From contig NZ_OY780933.1 in the NCBI RefSeq assembly GCF_963676065.1, positions 3,924,501 through 3,988,500 of the forward strand: a stretch of 64,000 nucleotides of DNA. Reading direction: 5' to 3'. Origin of the DNA: Maridesulfovibrio sp. (GTDB taxonomy: Bacteria; Desulfobacterota; Desulfovibrionia; Desulfovibrionales; Desulfovibrionaceae). A program made the position numbers and the translations under genes. Below, one piece after another: positions 32,329 to 39,965 of this stretch (the first letter of the stretch is position 1; each line of letters opens with the position of its first letter). The notes under the pieces were generated by a model, which was given only the letters and a program-made list of their open reading frames with translations, made no database searches and was not told the origin of the DNA.

Positions 32329-32655
32329 ATGGAAGATGTAAGAGTATATGGAGACGTAAAAGGTCTGTCTCCAGAAGATTTTGAAGACCTGAAAACGGAA
32401 TTGCCCTTTGAAAAAGTAGTCTACAAGGACAAAGTCCTGAACGTTGATTACGAAGGTCACTACATCGACATCGATGATTTTCTTGAAGAAATGGTCAAGC
32501 GCCTCCCCCCCGAAGGATGGGCCAAAGTTGATTATATTGATCACGTAGATTGGAAACTGACCCGTTATGAAATAGAAAACAACAAGCTGACTTCACGTAT
32601 TATTAATATTGATGCTGTCCTTGAACCTACAAAAAACGAAGCCGGGCAAAGGTAA
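32329..32655 (+). CDS. Uncharacterised acidic 108-residue protein
   Basis: Not recognised. The protein begins MEDVRVYGDVKGLSPEDFED and is rich in Asp, Glu and aromatic residues, with no signal peptide, membrane segment or Cys pair. GGAG lies ahead of the ATG and the gene is bounded by terminators on both sides, so it appears to be an independent, genuine gene. Codon use resembles its neighbours. Confidence 0.7.
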   Translation: MEDVRVYGDVKGLSPEDFEDLKTELPFEKVVYKDKVLNVDYEGHYIDIDDFLEEMVKRLPPEGWAKVDYIDHVDWKLTRYEIENNKLTSRIINIDAVLEPTKNEAGQR

Positions 32656-32701
32656 GTTCTCGCCAGATGAGAATTCACCATTTTATTTTTTCGCTGAGCG
32701 T

Positions 32702-32735
32702 AAAAAAGCCCGCCTGTCCAAGGACAGGCGGGCTT
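32702..32735. terminator. Bidirectional terminator between the 108-residue protein and the cold-shock-like gene
   Basis: AAGCCCGCCTGTCC and GGACAGGCGGGCTT form a near-perfect 14-bp stem. On the minus strand it is followed by six U residues, ending the cold-shock-like gene; on the plus strand it is followed by AAATTTTATTT. Confidence 0.88.
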
Positions 32736-32754
32736 AAATTTTATTTATCGAAAA

Positions 32755-32964
32755 CTAATAATTTATAATTCGGACGTCAGTGGCTTTCGGCGCAGTGTCT
32801 TCGTCTATGACTTCAAAGACAACCTTCTCGCCTACGTTGAGGGTCTTGAAACCGTCGCGCAGTACTTCGGAGTAATGGACATAAATATCCCGCCCGGATT
32901 CATCTATAATAAATCCGAATCCTTTGATATCATTGAACCAGCTGACCACACCTTTTAGACTCAT
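32755..32964 (-). CDS. Cold-shock-domain protein
   Basis: A 69-residue OB-fold RNA-binding protein. It begins MSLKGVVSWFNDIKGFGFII with the RNP1 motif KGFGFI near residue 14; the RNP2 position reads DIYVHY instead of the usual VFVHF, and the tail APKATDVRIINY is typical. It probably acts as an RNA chaperone. It lies 44 bases after infA on the same strand and shares a terminator, so the two may be cotranscribed. Confidence 0.88.
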   Translation of the reverse strand: MSLKGVVSWFNDIKGFGFIIDESGRDIYVHYSEVLRDGFKTLNVGEKVVFEVIDEDTAPKATDVRIINY

Positions 32965-33008
32965 AAACTCCTCATCAGTCGGATCAGGATTTAAATCTTC
33001 CGCAATAT

Positions 33009-33227
33009 TTATTTTATACGGAAGGTAATCCGACCACGGGTAAGATCATACGGTGAAAGTTCCACTTTTACACGGTCGCCCGGTAGAATACGGATATAAT
33101 ATTTGCGCATCTTACCTGAGATATGCCCCAGAATAATATGCCCGTTTTCAAGCTCGACCTTGAACATAGCATTAGGTAATGCTTCCTGCACAACACCTTC
33201 TACTTCAATACCTTCTTCTTTAGCCAT
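33009..33227 (-). CDS. infA: Translation initiation factor IF-1
   Basis: A 72-residue OB-fold protein, [20 protein letters not shown]..., exactly the family length, with the [20 protein letters not shown] segment. The start at 33227 has GGAGG 6 bases upstream; an upstream in-frame start lacks homology. IF-1 occupies the A site during initiation. Confidence 0.97.
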   Translation of the reverse strand: MAKEEGIEVEGVVQEALPNAMFKVELENGHIILGHISGKMRKYYIRILPGDRVKVELSPYDLTRGRITFRIK

Positions 33228-33286
33228 GGTTTCCTCCGTATCCAACCACCACTCCAAGAATCGTATCAGTACTATTGCTGCAAAAA

Positions 33287-33315
33287 ATTTTACTAATTTA
33301 CGGAAGCTAAAGCAA
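33287..33315 (-). promoter_or_regulatory. Promoter for infA
   Basis: TTGCTT (33315-33310) and TAAAAT (33292-33287) on the minus strand with 17-base spacing, about 60 bases ahead of the infA ATG, inside the 105-base gap after hflX. Confidence 0.6.
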
Positions 33316-33332
33316 TCACTAATGAAGCAAAG

Positions 33333-34988
33333 CTACGGCGCAGCCTGAAATTTATGCCCGAGTTTTTCGATGGCCTCCAGTATTTCCTCTACCAGAACAT
33401 TTAAAGAACGACGGTCCACCGCGCTTGTAGGAATTCCGTGAGGGTACGTATTGCGCATTAGTTCACGCTGCTCATCATCCAGCTTATCCCATTTATTGAG
33501 CACGAGGATAGAGCTGACTTCACCCAGCTTCATATCGGCGATAATATTATTAACTGCCGCAATCTGCTCGTCCACTTCAGGATGAGAGGAATCGCAGACA
33601 TGGATCAAGACATCTGCAGCTTCCAACTCTTCAAGAGTCGCCCTGAAGGCTTCTTTCAATTCAACAGGAAGTTGACGGATAAATCCTACCGTATCGGTCA
33701 GGATAAGTTCCTGCTCACGGGGAAAACGAATACGCCTGCTTGTAGGATCAAGGGTAGCAAAAAGTTTATCTTCCGCCAGCACTCCGCTATTGGTCAGAGT
33801 ATTCAGCAAAGTTGATTTGCCCGCGTTGGTATATCCCACCAACGAAACAACCGGTACACCGGCACGAGCACGTCGTTCCCGGGTGAATCCCCGCTGGCGA
33901 CTCACTTTCTTAAGTTCATTGCCCAGCTTGGTCAGCTTGTCTTTAATGCGTCTACGGTCGATCTCCAGCTTGGTTTCACCGGGACCTCGACCACCGATAC
34001 CACCCATGAGCCGTGACATAGCACGATTCTTACCCACAAGACGCGGCATGGTGTACTTCAGCTGCGCCATCTCAACCTGCAATTTACCGGCGCGAGTAGT
34101 GGCGTGCTGAGCAAAAATATCCAGAATAAGCTGGGTGCGGTCAATAATTTTACGCTCGGTAAGTCTGGCAAGGTTGCGCATCTGGGCGGCAGAAAGTTCC
34201 TGATCAAAAAGAATTACTTCCGCATCAGCCTGCAGGGCGATAACTTCCAGTTCGGCTAGTTTACCCTTACCCATAATGAACTTGGGATTAAGCTTGCGTA
34301 TACGCTGAACCAACCGCCCTTCGACCTTAAGCCCCGCAGTGTCGGCAAGATCTTCCAGTTCATCAAGGGACCGTTCCTGCACAGACTTGGGGTCCTGCGA
34401 GACGCTGACAACAATGGCCCGCTCACGTTTGTCCGTGGTATCACGGGTACGATCGGCACGGCGGAACTCATCTTCAAGGGCTTTGATGTGAGCCGGAAGA
34501 TCCATTTCCACGCGATCCCAGCGCACAGGCGGCAACTGTTCATAAGGTTTATCCCCCGCTCCGGGAGGAAGCAGGTAGGCGTACTGCACAAAATCAGGTT
34601 CACCATGCGGATCAGAAGCGACAACTGTTACGCTGTCCAGACGGAGAAACACCATATCCATGAGATCTTCTTCGGACAGGTTTTCCCCTGAAATATGAGT
34701 ATGCAGAAGCCGTAACCCCCGCAAACGGCCTTCGGACTGGCGGGCACGTGGCAATTCAGGAATGTAAATGGAACCGGGATCACCGACAAGAATCATTTCC
34801 GGCTTGCCCTGCCTGTTGATCAGCAGACCTATCTGGCGTCCGATTTCATGACTGAGAAAAGAGAGCTCACGGGCCTGCTCGTTAGTGAATCCGTTGGGAT
34901 CATTGTATCTGCGGTCCGCAAGGCGGTTGATGCGTTTCAACTCACTGGGTTTAAGCCCCTGAGTATTACCTTTGGCTTTAAGAGCTAT
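33333..34988 (-). CDS. hflX: Ribosome-rescue GTPase HflX, apparent AUA start
   Basis: About 551 residues. The HflX glycine-rich domain (MGKGKLAELEVIALQADAEV) is near residue 235, and the G domain has GYTNAGKSTLLNTL, DTVGFIRQLP and NKWD. HflX splits stalled 70S ribosomes. The reading frame upstream of a TTG (34940) continues ALKAKGNTQGLKPSELKRIN, which resembles HflX N-termini as I remember them; no ATG, GTG or TTG lies there, but an ATA at 34988-34986 has GGAG 7-8 bases upstream. The TTG start has no comparable site. Confidence 0.93.
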   Translation of the reverse strand: MALKAKGNTQGLKPSELKRINRLADRRYNDPNGFTNEQARELSFLSHEIGRQIGLLINRQGKPEMILVGDPGSIYIPELPRARQSEGRLRGLRLLHTHISGENLSEEDLMDMVFLRLDSVTVVASDPHGEPDFVQYAYLLPPGAGDKPYEQLPPVRWDRVEMDLPAHIKALEDEFRRADRTRDTTDKRERAIVVSVSQDPKSVQERSLDELEDLADTAGLKVEGRLVQRIRKLNPKFIMGKGKLAELEVIALQADAEVILFDQELSAAQMRNLARLTERKIIDRTQLILDIFAQHATTRAGKLQVEMAQLKYTMPRLVGKNRAMSRLMGGIGGRGPGETKLEIDRRRIKDKLTKLGNELKKVSRQRGFTRERRARAGVPVVSLVGYTNAGKSTLLNTLTNSGVLAEDKLFATLDPTSRRIRFPREQELILTDTVGFIRQLPVELKEAFRATLEELEAADVLIHVCDSSHPEVDEQIAAVNNIIADMKLGEVSSILVLNKWDKLDDEQRELMRNTYPHGIPTSAVDRRSLNVLVEEILEAIEKLGHKFQAAP

Positions 34989-35200
34989 GGGAATTCTCCA
35001 AGTATGTTGCCTCCGGCGGCTTTAACTCTTTTAAAAAAGGGTTAAAGAATCCCAAAATCTTTTATTTAGGCTTCGCCACTGGTGACTTTAAAATTATTTA
35101 TTAATGAAGATCTTAGCAAATTTTGCCTACCTACGCCAAACCCCTAAGACAAAAACTATTAACACGTTTGGGAAGGGATGAAGCATTCAGGCGAGAGGGC

Positions 35201-35235
35201 AAAAAGATAGAGCGCGTCATGAATATGACGCGCTC
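35201..35235 (-). terminator. Terminator after the IMP cyclohydrolase gene
   Basis: A perfect 11-bp inverted repeat GAGCGCGTCAT/ATGACGCGCTC with a short loop (35210-35235), followed on the minus strand by TATCTTTTT. It begins 9 bases after the stop codon. Confidence 0.85.
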
Positions 35236-35244
35236 TGTAAAATA

Positions 35245-35844
35245 CTAAGCGTCGTGATCCGCCAGATATTTGGCGATCATGGAATCGTATTCAGAGACAA
35301 GCGCAAAAGTTTCCGCAGCCAGATCCTTTCTGAGTGCGAGAGATACTTTTCCGTCATTCTTTTTCATATCTTCAAGAATACGGGGATAATGTACCGGACT
35401 GGGTACAACCAGTACGGAATGAAAATTTTTCGCTGAAGCGCGAAGCATAGTGGGGCCGCCGATATCGATCTGTTCGACAGCGTTTCTCAGATCCTGCCCT
35501 TCGCTAACAGCCTTGGCAAAATTATACAGGTTAACACAGACCATATCGATGGTCTCGATGCCGTGCTCTGCAAGAGTTGCCAGATGTTCCGGGTTATCTT
35601 TATCCGCAAGGATTCCGCCATGAACACTGGGGTGCAGGGTCTTCACACGGCCGCCCATAATTTCAGGAAAACCGGTAACATCACTAACGGATTTAACATC
35701 AAGACCGGAATCAAGAAGCATTTTTCTTGTACCACCGGTGCTGATTAATTCCACACCGAAGCCAGTCAACTCAGCCGCAAATTCAGCAAGCCCGGACTTA
35801 TCAGTTACACTGAGTATTCCGCGCTTTACAGGCAACATATCCAT
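35245..35844 (-). CDS. purH: IMP cyclohydrolase (stand-alone N-terminal domain of PurH)
   Basis: A 199-residue protein matching only the MGS-like IMP cyclohydrolase half of bifunctional PurH: RGILSVTDKSGLAEFA, ELISTGGTRKMLLDSG, TGFPEIMGGRVKTLHPSVHG and DIGGPTMLRASAKN are all present. It closes the ring of FAICAR to IMP, the last step of purine synthesis. The AICAR transformylase half (about 300 residues) is absent; the frame ends cleanly before a terminator, so this is not a truncation artefact. GGAG is 7 bases before the ATG at 35844. Confidence 0.92.
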   Translation of the reverse strand: MDMLPVKRGILSVTDKSGLAEFAAELTGFGVELISTGGTRKMLLDSGLDVKSVSDVTGFPEIMGGRVKTLHPSVHGGILADKDNPEHLATLAEHGIETIDMVCVNLYNFAKAVSEGQDLRNAVEQIDIGGPTMLRASAKNFHSVLVVPSPVHYPRILEDMKKNDGKVSLALRKDLAAETFALVSEYDSMIAKYLADHDA

Positions 35845-35925
35845 AACACATCTCCAGATAATTGTTTTTTGTGGAGTTGTGCCGGATTTATGCCGTAAAG
35901 GCAAGTTCCGGACCGCAGTTTCTCT

Positions 35926-35978
35926 CCGGTAGCTGGTCCCCGCCCCTGAACCACACGATCAGAGACGGGACCAACCGG
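35926..35978 (-). promoter_or_regulatory. Long structured leader ahead of the IMP cyclohydrolase gene
   Basis: In the 170-base gap between the TPR gene and purH the minus-strand RNA can form a 20-bp rod: CCGGT/ACCGG, UGGUCCC/GGGACCA, then GUCUCUGA/UCAGGGGC with G-U pairs, and a 9-base loop. Outer flanks (CUC/GAG with a bulge) can extend it, and a second hairpin UCCGG/CCGGA lies between it and the gene. No U-run follows. It does not match riboswitch consensus sequences I know. It could be an independent small RNA or an mRNA leader. Confidence 0.55.
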
Positions 35979-36014
35979 GAGGGGATTCGGCTATATATAA
36001 TGGACCTGTATGAG

Positions 36015-36569
36015 CTAAATCTGGCTCAGCAGTTCCTTAGCCGCTTCATTTGCGGGATCCTTCTCGAGGATCATTTCAAGTTGCTCAACAGCTGCGTCCT
36101 TCTGGTCCATGCAGACATAAAGGCCTGCGAGAGAATAGCGAACTTCATGCTTTTCGGGATCAACTTCGAGAAACTTCTCAAGGTAAGGAATGGCTTCAGC
36201 CATTTTCTCAGCCTCGTGACCGATTCTGATGATGCCGAAAAGCGCAACCATGTTGCTGATATTCATGTCGAGCGCCTTGGAAAAGTTTTCAAAGGCTTCT
36301 TCCTGGCGGGAAGTTTCCATCTGGATCAGCCCCATACCGGCAAAACTCTTATCAGTGACTTCCACTTGATGAGCTTTTTCATACAGAGAAATAGCAGTTT
36401 CATACTCCCCGCGCTGAACAGCGATGGTGGCAAGACCGATGTACGGGTCAGGATGCACGCCGTTAGATCCGGCAGCCTTCTTGTAGTAATCTTCAGCCTT
36501 ATCCAGTTCACCCATGAACAGATAACACTCACCGAGTTCCTTGTTAATTTCATAATCTAAATGGCTCAT
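36015..36569 (-). CDS. TPR-repeat protein
   Basis: A 184-residue protein made of about four to five tetratricopeptide repeats from residue 1 to the end (for example GECYLFMGELDKAEDYYKKA and GLATIAVQRGEYETAISLYE). No signal peptide, so cytoplasmic; a protein-protein scaffold of unknown partner. GGAGGGG precedes the ATG. A -24/-12 promoter lies about 80 bases upstream, back to back with the flagellar promoter, hinting at a motility-related role. Confidence 0.85.
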   Translation of the reverse strand: MSHLDYEINKELGECYLFMGELDKAEDYYKKAAGSNGVHPDPYIGLATIAVQRGEYETAISLYEKAHQVEVTDKSFAGMGLIQMETSRQEEAFENFSKALDMNISNMVALFGIIRIGHEAEKMAEAIPYLEKFLEVDPEKHEVRYSLAGLYVCMDQKDAAVEQLEMILEKDPANEAAKELLSQI

Positions 36570-36650
36570 AATTCCCCTCCGGAAATTTTATTTACCGCCG
36601 GACAATCCAAAGCGGCATTTTTTGCGACCCCTGAGAGTCTGCCCAACTTT

Positions 36651-36668
36651 ATGCATTTGGTGTGCCAA
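36651..36668 (-). promoter_or_regulatory. Sigma-54 (-24/-12) promoter for the TPR gene
   Basis: The minus strand reads TTGGCACACCAAATGCAT. GG and GC are 12 bases apart, the exact -24/-12 spacing, and TTGGCAC matches the consensus fully. It lies in the 316-base gap 36570-36885, which has no gene. Confidence 0.7.
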
Positions 36669-36793
36669 AACTAAAAGTTGAATTCCTACATTATATATAA
36701 GGCTTAAATTTAATGTGCCTGATTTCCGACGCTCACCAGCAGCTGGGCTTATTCATGCATAAATTATATAATAATTTTAAGCATATACAAAGA

Positions 36794-36809
36794 TGGAACA
36801 CCTTTTGCT
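36794..36809 (+). promoter_or_regulatory. Sigma-54 (-24/-12) promoter for flgB-flgC-fliE
   Basis: The plus strand reads TGGAACACCTTTTGCT, with GG and GC 12 bases apart and a consensus TTGCT element. It is 77 bases ahead of the flgB ATG. An AT-rich stretch (36750-36785) just upstream could bind IHF or an activator. Confidence 0.75.
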
Positions 36810-36885
36810 AGATAGGGAGCACAAACAAAATCTCAAATTTCCCACCCGGCAGGGACACAGGGAATTTTTTGCAGGAGGATATAAA

Positions 36886-37296
36886 ATGAAAGGACTTTTT
36901 GAAAACCACATCGATTTGACAGGTAAAGTACTCGACCTGAGACTCCAGCGTCAAAACCTCGTCTCCTCCAATCTGGCTAACGTCAACACTCCTGGATACA
37001 AGGAAAAACGCCTTGAATTCGAGGACGACCTTCAAAAGGCCATGGGGCTCGACGCCAAAGGCAAAATGACCAGAACCAGCAAAATGCATATCCCCACCGC
37101 TTTTGATTCAGACAAATTTCAAGGGGACGTTCTTTCCAACTTCGAGCCCAGAGTTATCCATGGTGAAAACCGGGTCGATATGGATAAGGAAATGGTCGCC
37201 ATGGCCAAAAACACCCTTTACTATAATGCCCTCTCCCAGGTTATCGGGAAAAATTTTCAGGGCATGAATAAAATTATCCAGAGTGGAGCCAGATAA
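36886..37296 (+). CDS. flgB: Flagellar proximal rod protein FlgB
   Basis: A 136-residue rod protein. The N-terminal flagellar rod motif LQRQNLVSSNLANVNTPGYK is near residue 20-40, and the C-terminal helix ALSQVIGKNFQGMNKIIQSG pairs with it in the rod. The ATG at 36886 has AGGAGGAT upstream; the frame opens earlier but without homology. It overlaps flgC by one base (TAATG). Confidence 0.96.
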   Translation: MKGLFENHIDLTGKVLDLRLQRQNLVSSNLANVNTPGYKEKRLEFEDDLQKAMGLDAKGKMTRTSKMHIPTAFDSDKFQGDVLSNFEPRVIHGENRVDMDKEMVAMAKNTLYYNALSQVIGKNFQGMNKIIQSGAR

Positions 37297-37739
37297 TGAA
37301 CTTCTTCACAGCACTTGATATCGGAGCTTCAGGCCTTAAGGCTCAAAGAGAGTACCTGAACGTTGTGTCCATGAATATGGCTAACGCCAGGACGACAAGG
37401 ACAGCCGAGGGCGGACCCTACCGCCGCAAAAGTGTTTCCATGGAGTCCAGCCCGGTTCTTTCGCCATTTGAAACTGCCATGGATCAGCAGATGAATCAGC
37501 AGCTCCGCGGCGTAACCGTAAGGGGAATTGTTACAGACACCCGCCCCTTCAAAGAAGTTTACGAACCCAACCACCCTGATGCGGACTCAAAAGGCATGGT
37601 CAAATACCCGGACATCAACGTGGTTGAAGAAATGGTCAACATGATCAACATCAGCAGATCTTACGAAGCCAACGCGCAGTCAGTGGACTCCGCCAAAAAG
37701 ATGTTCAACCGCGCACTCCGCATAGGAATGGGTCAGTAG
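37296..37739 (+). CDS. flgC: Flagellar basal-body rod protein FlgC
   Basis: A 147-residue rod protein with the N-terminal motif ALDIGASGLKAQREYLNVVS, the NMANARTTRT variant of the rod signature, and the C-terminal VNMINISRSYEANAQSVDSA. It is exported by the flagellar type III system and stacks on FlgB. It is translationally coupled to flgB. Confidence 0.97.
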   Translation: MNFFTALDIGASGLKAQREYLNVVSMNMANARTTRTAEGGPYRRKSVSMESSPVLSPFETAMDQQMNQQLRGVTVRGIVTDTRPFKEVYEPNHPDADSKGMVKYPDINVVEEMVNMINISRSYEANAQSVDSAKKMFNRALRIGMGQ

Positions 37740-37792
37740 CATCGGGCTGAGTAGTCAGCGACGACTTTCCGACTTTTGAAAAGGAGCAAAAC

Positions 37793-38119
37793 ATGTCTAT
37801 TAAAAACGTAGCAATGCAGGCATACACCAATGCCATTCAGAATCAGCAGCAGTTCGATAAAAAGTTCGACAAGAGTATGAACCTCCATAAGGCGGACCCG
37901 AACTCTTTCTCGAACACCCTTACCGATTCACTTAAAGGTGTAAACGACCTGCAGACACAGAAAAAAGAGATGATCTCTGAGTTTGCTGCCGGCAAAACCC
38001 AGAACGTACACGAGTTGATGATTTCTCTGCAGAAAGCCAGCGTTGCTATGACCATGACCAGCACAGTACGCACTAAAGTAATGAGCGCCTATCAGGAAAT
38101 CATGAAAATGCCTTTCTAA
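37793..38119 (+). CDS. fliE: Flagellar hook-basal body protein FliE
   Basis: A 108-residue export-gate/rod junction protein that links the MS ring to the rod. The conserved C-terminal part FAAGKTQNVHELMISLQKAS and the ending RTKVMSAYQEIMKMPF are typical. AAGGAG lies ahead of the ATG. It is 53 bases downstream of flgC and followed by a terminator. Confidence 0.96.
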   Translation: MSIKNVAMQAYTNAIQNQQQFDKKFDKSMNLHKADPNSFSNTLTDSLKGVNDLQTQKKEMISEFAAGKTQNVHELMISLQKASVAMTMTSTVRTKVMSAYQEIMKMPF

Positions 38120-38159
38120 AATTGACAGACCTGCTCCTTTACCTGTCAAAAAAAATATC

Positions 38160-38206
38160 GCTACCATGGGACCTCCGCCTTGAAGGACTCCCATGGTAGC
38201 TTTTAT
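38160..38206 (+). terminator. Terminator after fliE
   Basis: A perfect 12-bp stem GCTACCATGGGA/TCCCATGGTAGC with a 17-base loop, then TTTTAT. It splits the flagellar cluster into two transcripts; fliF has its own -24/-12 promoter downstream. Confidence 0.85.
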
Positions 38207-38311
38207 ACGCTCCGTTTCGAGCCGACATTTTTTTGTCACTATACATTCAGCCTCTTTAAACACCCCCCCATCTACATCATAACTACCACATATAAATTAA
38301 CTTTTTTCAAG

Positions 38312-38327
38312 TGGCCCGTACCTTGCT
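38312..38327 (+). promoter_or_regulatory. Sigma-54 (-24/-12) promoter for fliF-fliG-fliH-fliI
   Basis: TGGCCCGTACCTTGCT, with GG and GC 12 bases apart and a perfect TTGCT, 33 bases ahead of the fliF ATG. With the flgB promoter it indicates RpoN control of the basal-body genes. Confidence 0.8.
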
Positions 38328-38359
38328 TAAACTATTGAAAAATCGTCAGGAGTTTAAGT

Positions 38360-39964
38360 ATGCCAAATTTCATTGTTGAGTATCTGAGTAAATTTCAAAA
38401 TTTCTGGTCTGACCGTACCGTCTCCCAGAGAATCATGATCGGTGGACTAGCGGCCACAGTCGTTATCTCATTCATCCTTATGGTTTTCTGGCTCAACCAG
38501 ACTGAGTACCGTGTGCTCTACACAAAACTGTACTCAGAAGACGCTTCCCGCGTTGTTTCCATCCTGCAGTCCACCAAGGAACCTTACAAGATCGAAGACA
38601 ACGGTGCCACCATTCTGGTACCCGCTGACAAGGTTTACGATCTGCGCCTGAAAATCGCCGGTGAAGGTGCCCTTCACGGACAGGGAATCGGTTATGAAAT
38701 TTTTGATGAAGTTCAGATCGGACAGACTGACTTCATTCAGCGCATCAACTACCAGCGCGCCCTCCAGGGTGAATTGGCACGTACTATAAGCGAATTTCCG
38801 CAGGTTGAACGGGCCAGAGTGCATCTGGTAATGCCTTCCAAATCCCTCTTTATTGAAGAGCAGATTGAGCCTTCAGCTTCGGTAGTGCTTAAGCTCAGAG
38901 AAGGTGAAAAGCTTTCCGACAAGCAGGTCAAAGGTGTTCTTAACCTCGTTGTTATGTCTGTTGAAGGCTTGAAGCCCGCACACGTAACCATTACCGATAT
39001 GCGCGGACAGGTTCTCTATCAGCCCGAAGATGACGGCGGACTGGGCCTGAACATCACCAACAGCCAGCTTGAATACAAGTCCGGCCTTGAGTCAAAAATC
39101 GAACAGCGCATCCAGCGACTGCTCATGCCCATCGTAGGCCCGGACAAAGTTATCGCCAAAGTTAATGCCGATCTTGATTTCAGACAGCGTACCATTAAAA
39201 AGGAAGCATACGATCCTGACGGACAGGTAGCACGCTCTGAACAGACCAGTGAGGAAAGCACCCGCGGTACTGCCAACGTTGACGGCGGTGTTCCCGAAGC
39301 CAACTTCAGGGGTGACGGATTCACAGGAACCGCTACTACTCAGGACTCAAACCGTGAAACCCGTACCACCAACTACGAAATCAACAAAGAAGAACAGCAG
39401 ATTATCGTTCCGGTCGGTGAACTGAAGCGCCTCAGTGTTGCCGTTATCGTTGACGGAACATACGAGAAGAATCCTGACACAGGTGAAATGACATACGTTC
39501 CCCGCTCCGAAGAAGAAATGCAGCGTATCCGTGAACTGGTCAGCTCCGCAGTTGGATATGATGAAGTACGCGGAGATACCGTAGAAGTCTCAAACATGTC
39601 CTTCGGCATGCAGGATCTGTTTGGCGACGAAGGCCTCATGCGCACCATGCTTGAATACGCACAGCGCCTTGGTAAACCTTTTCTTAACGGCCTGCTTATC
39701 TTCCTCTTCCTGATCCTCGTTGTTCGCCCGGTTGTCATGGCCCTGATCAAGCCCCGTGTGGCTGAAGAGGAAATTGACGAAGTTGCAGGACTGCCCGAAG
39801 CAGGAGAAAGACTCGCAATTGATGACAGCGACCTTGACGAAGAGGCTCTTGATACGGCACGTAGACTGGAGAACGCCAAAGCTCAGGCTCTGCAACTTTC
39901 CGAGAAGAATATGGATCAGGCTGTGCAGGTACTGAAGAGTTGGCTGAAGCAGGAGGCAGCTTAA
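38360..39964 (+). CDS. fliF: Flagellar MS-ring protein FliF
   Basis: A 534-residue inner-membrane ring protein. Transmembrane helices lie at about residues 25-45 (IMIGGLAATVVISFILMVFW) and 447-468 (PFLNGLLIFLFLILVVRPVV), with the YscJ-like periplasmic domain between them (RINYQRALQGELARTISEFP, VERARVHLVMP). The cytoplasmic tail binds FliG. AGGAG precedes the ATG. Confidence 0.97.
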   Translation: MPNFIVEYLSKFQNFWSDRTVSQRIMIGGLAATVVISFILMVFWLNQTEYRVLYTKLYSEDASRVVSILQSTKEPYKIEDNGATILVPADKVYDLRLKIAGEGALHGQGIGYEIFDEVQIGQTDFIQRINYQRALQGELARTISEFPQVERARVHLVMPSKSLFIEEQIEPSASVVLKLREGEKLSDKQVKGVLNLVVMSVEGLKPAHVTITDMRGQVLYQPEDDGGLGLNITNSQLEYKSGLESKIEQRIQRLLMPIVGPDKVIAKVNADLDFRQRTIKKEAYDPDGQVARSEQTSEESTRGTANVDGGVPEANFRGDGFTGTATTQDSNRETRTTNYEINKEEQQIIVPVGELKRLSVAVIVDGTYEKNPDTGEMTYVPRSEEEMQRIRELVSSAVGYDEVRGDTVEVSNMSFGMQDLFGDEGLMRTMLEYAQRLGKPFLNGLLIFLFLILVVRPVVMALIKPRVAEEEIDEVAGLPEAGERLAIDDSDLDEEALDTARRLENAKAQALQLSEKNMDQAVQVLKSWLKQEAA

Positions 39965-39965
39965 A

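Noticed and set aside
35845..36014. Possible 6S RNA, SRP RNA or ZTP riboswitch upstream of purH
   Set aside because: Rod-like shape and small sequence similarities were noticed, but the SRP GGAA-loop consensus, the 6S central bubble layout and the ZTP consensus were not found. It is kept as an unclassified structure.
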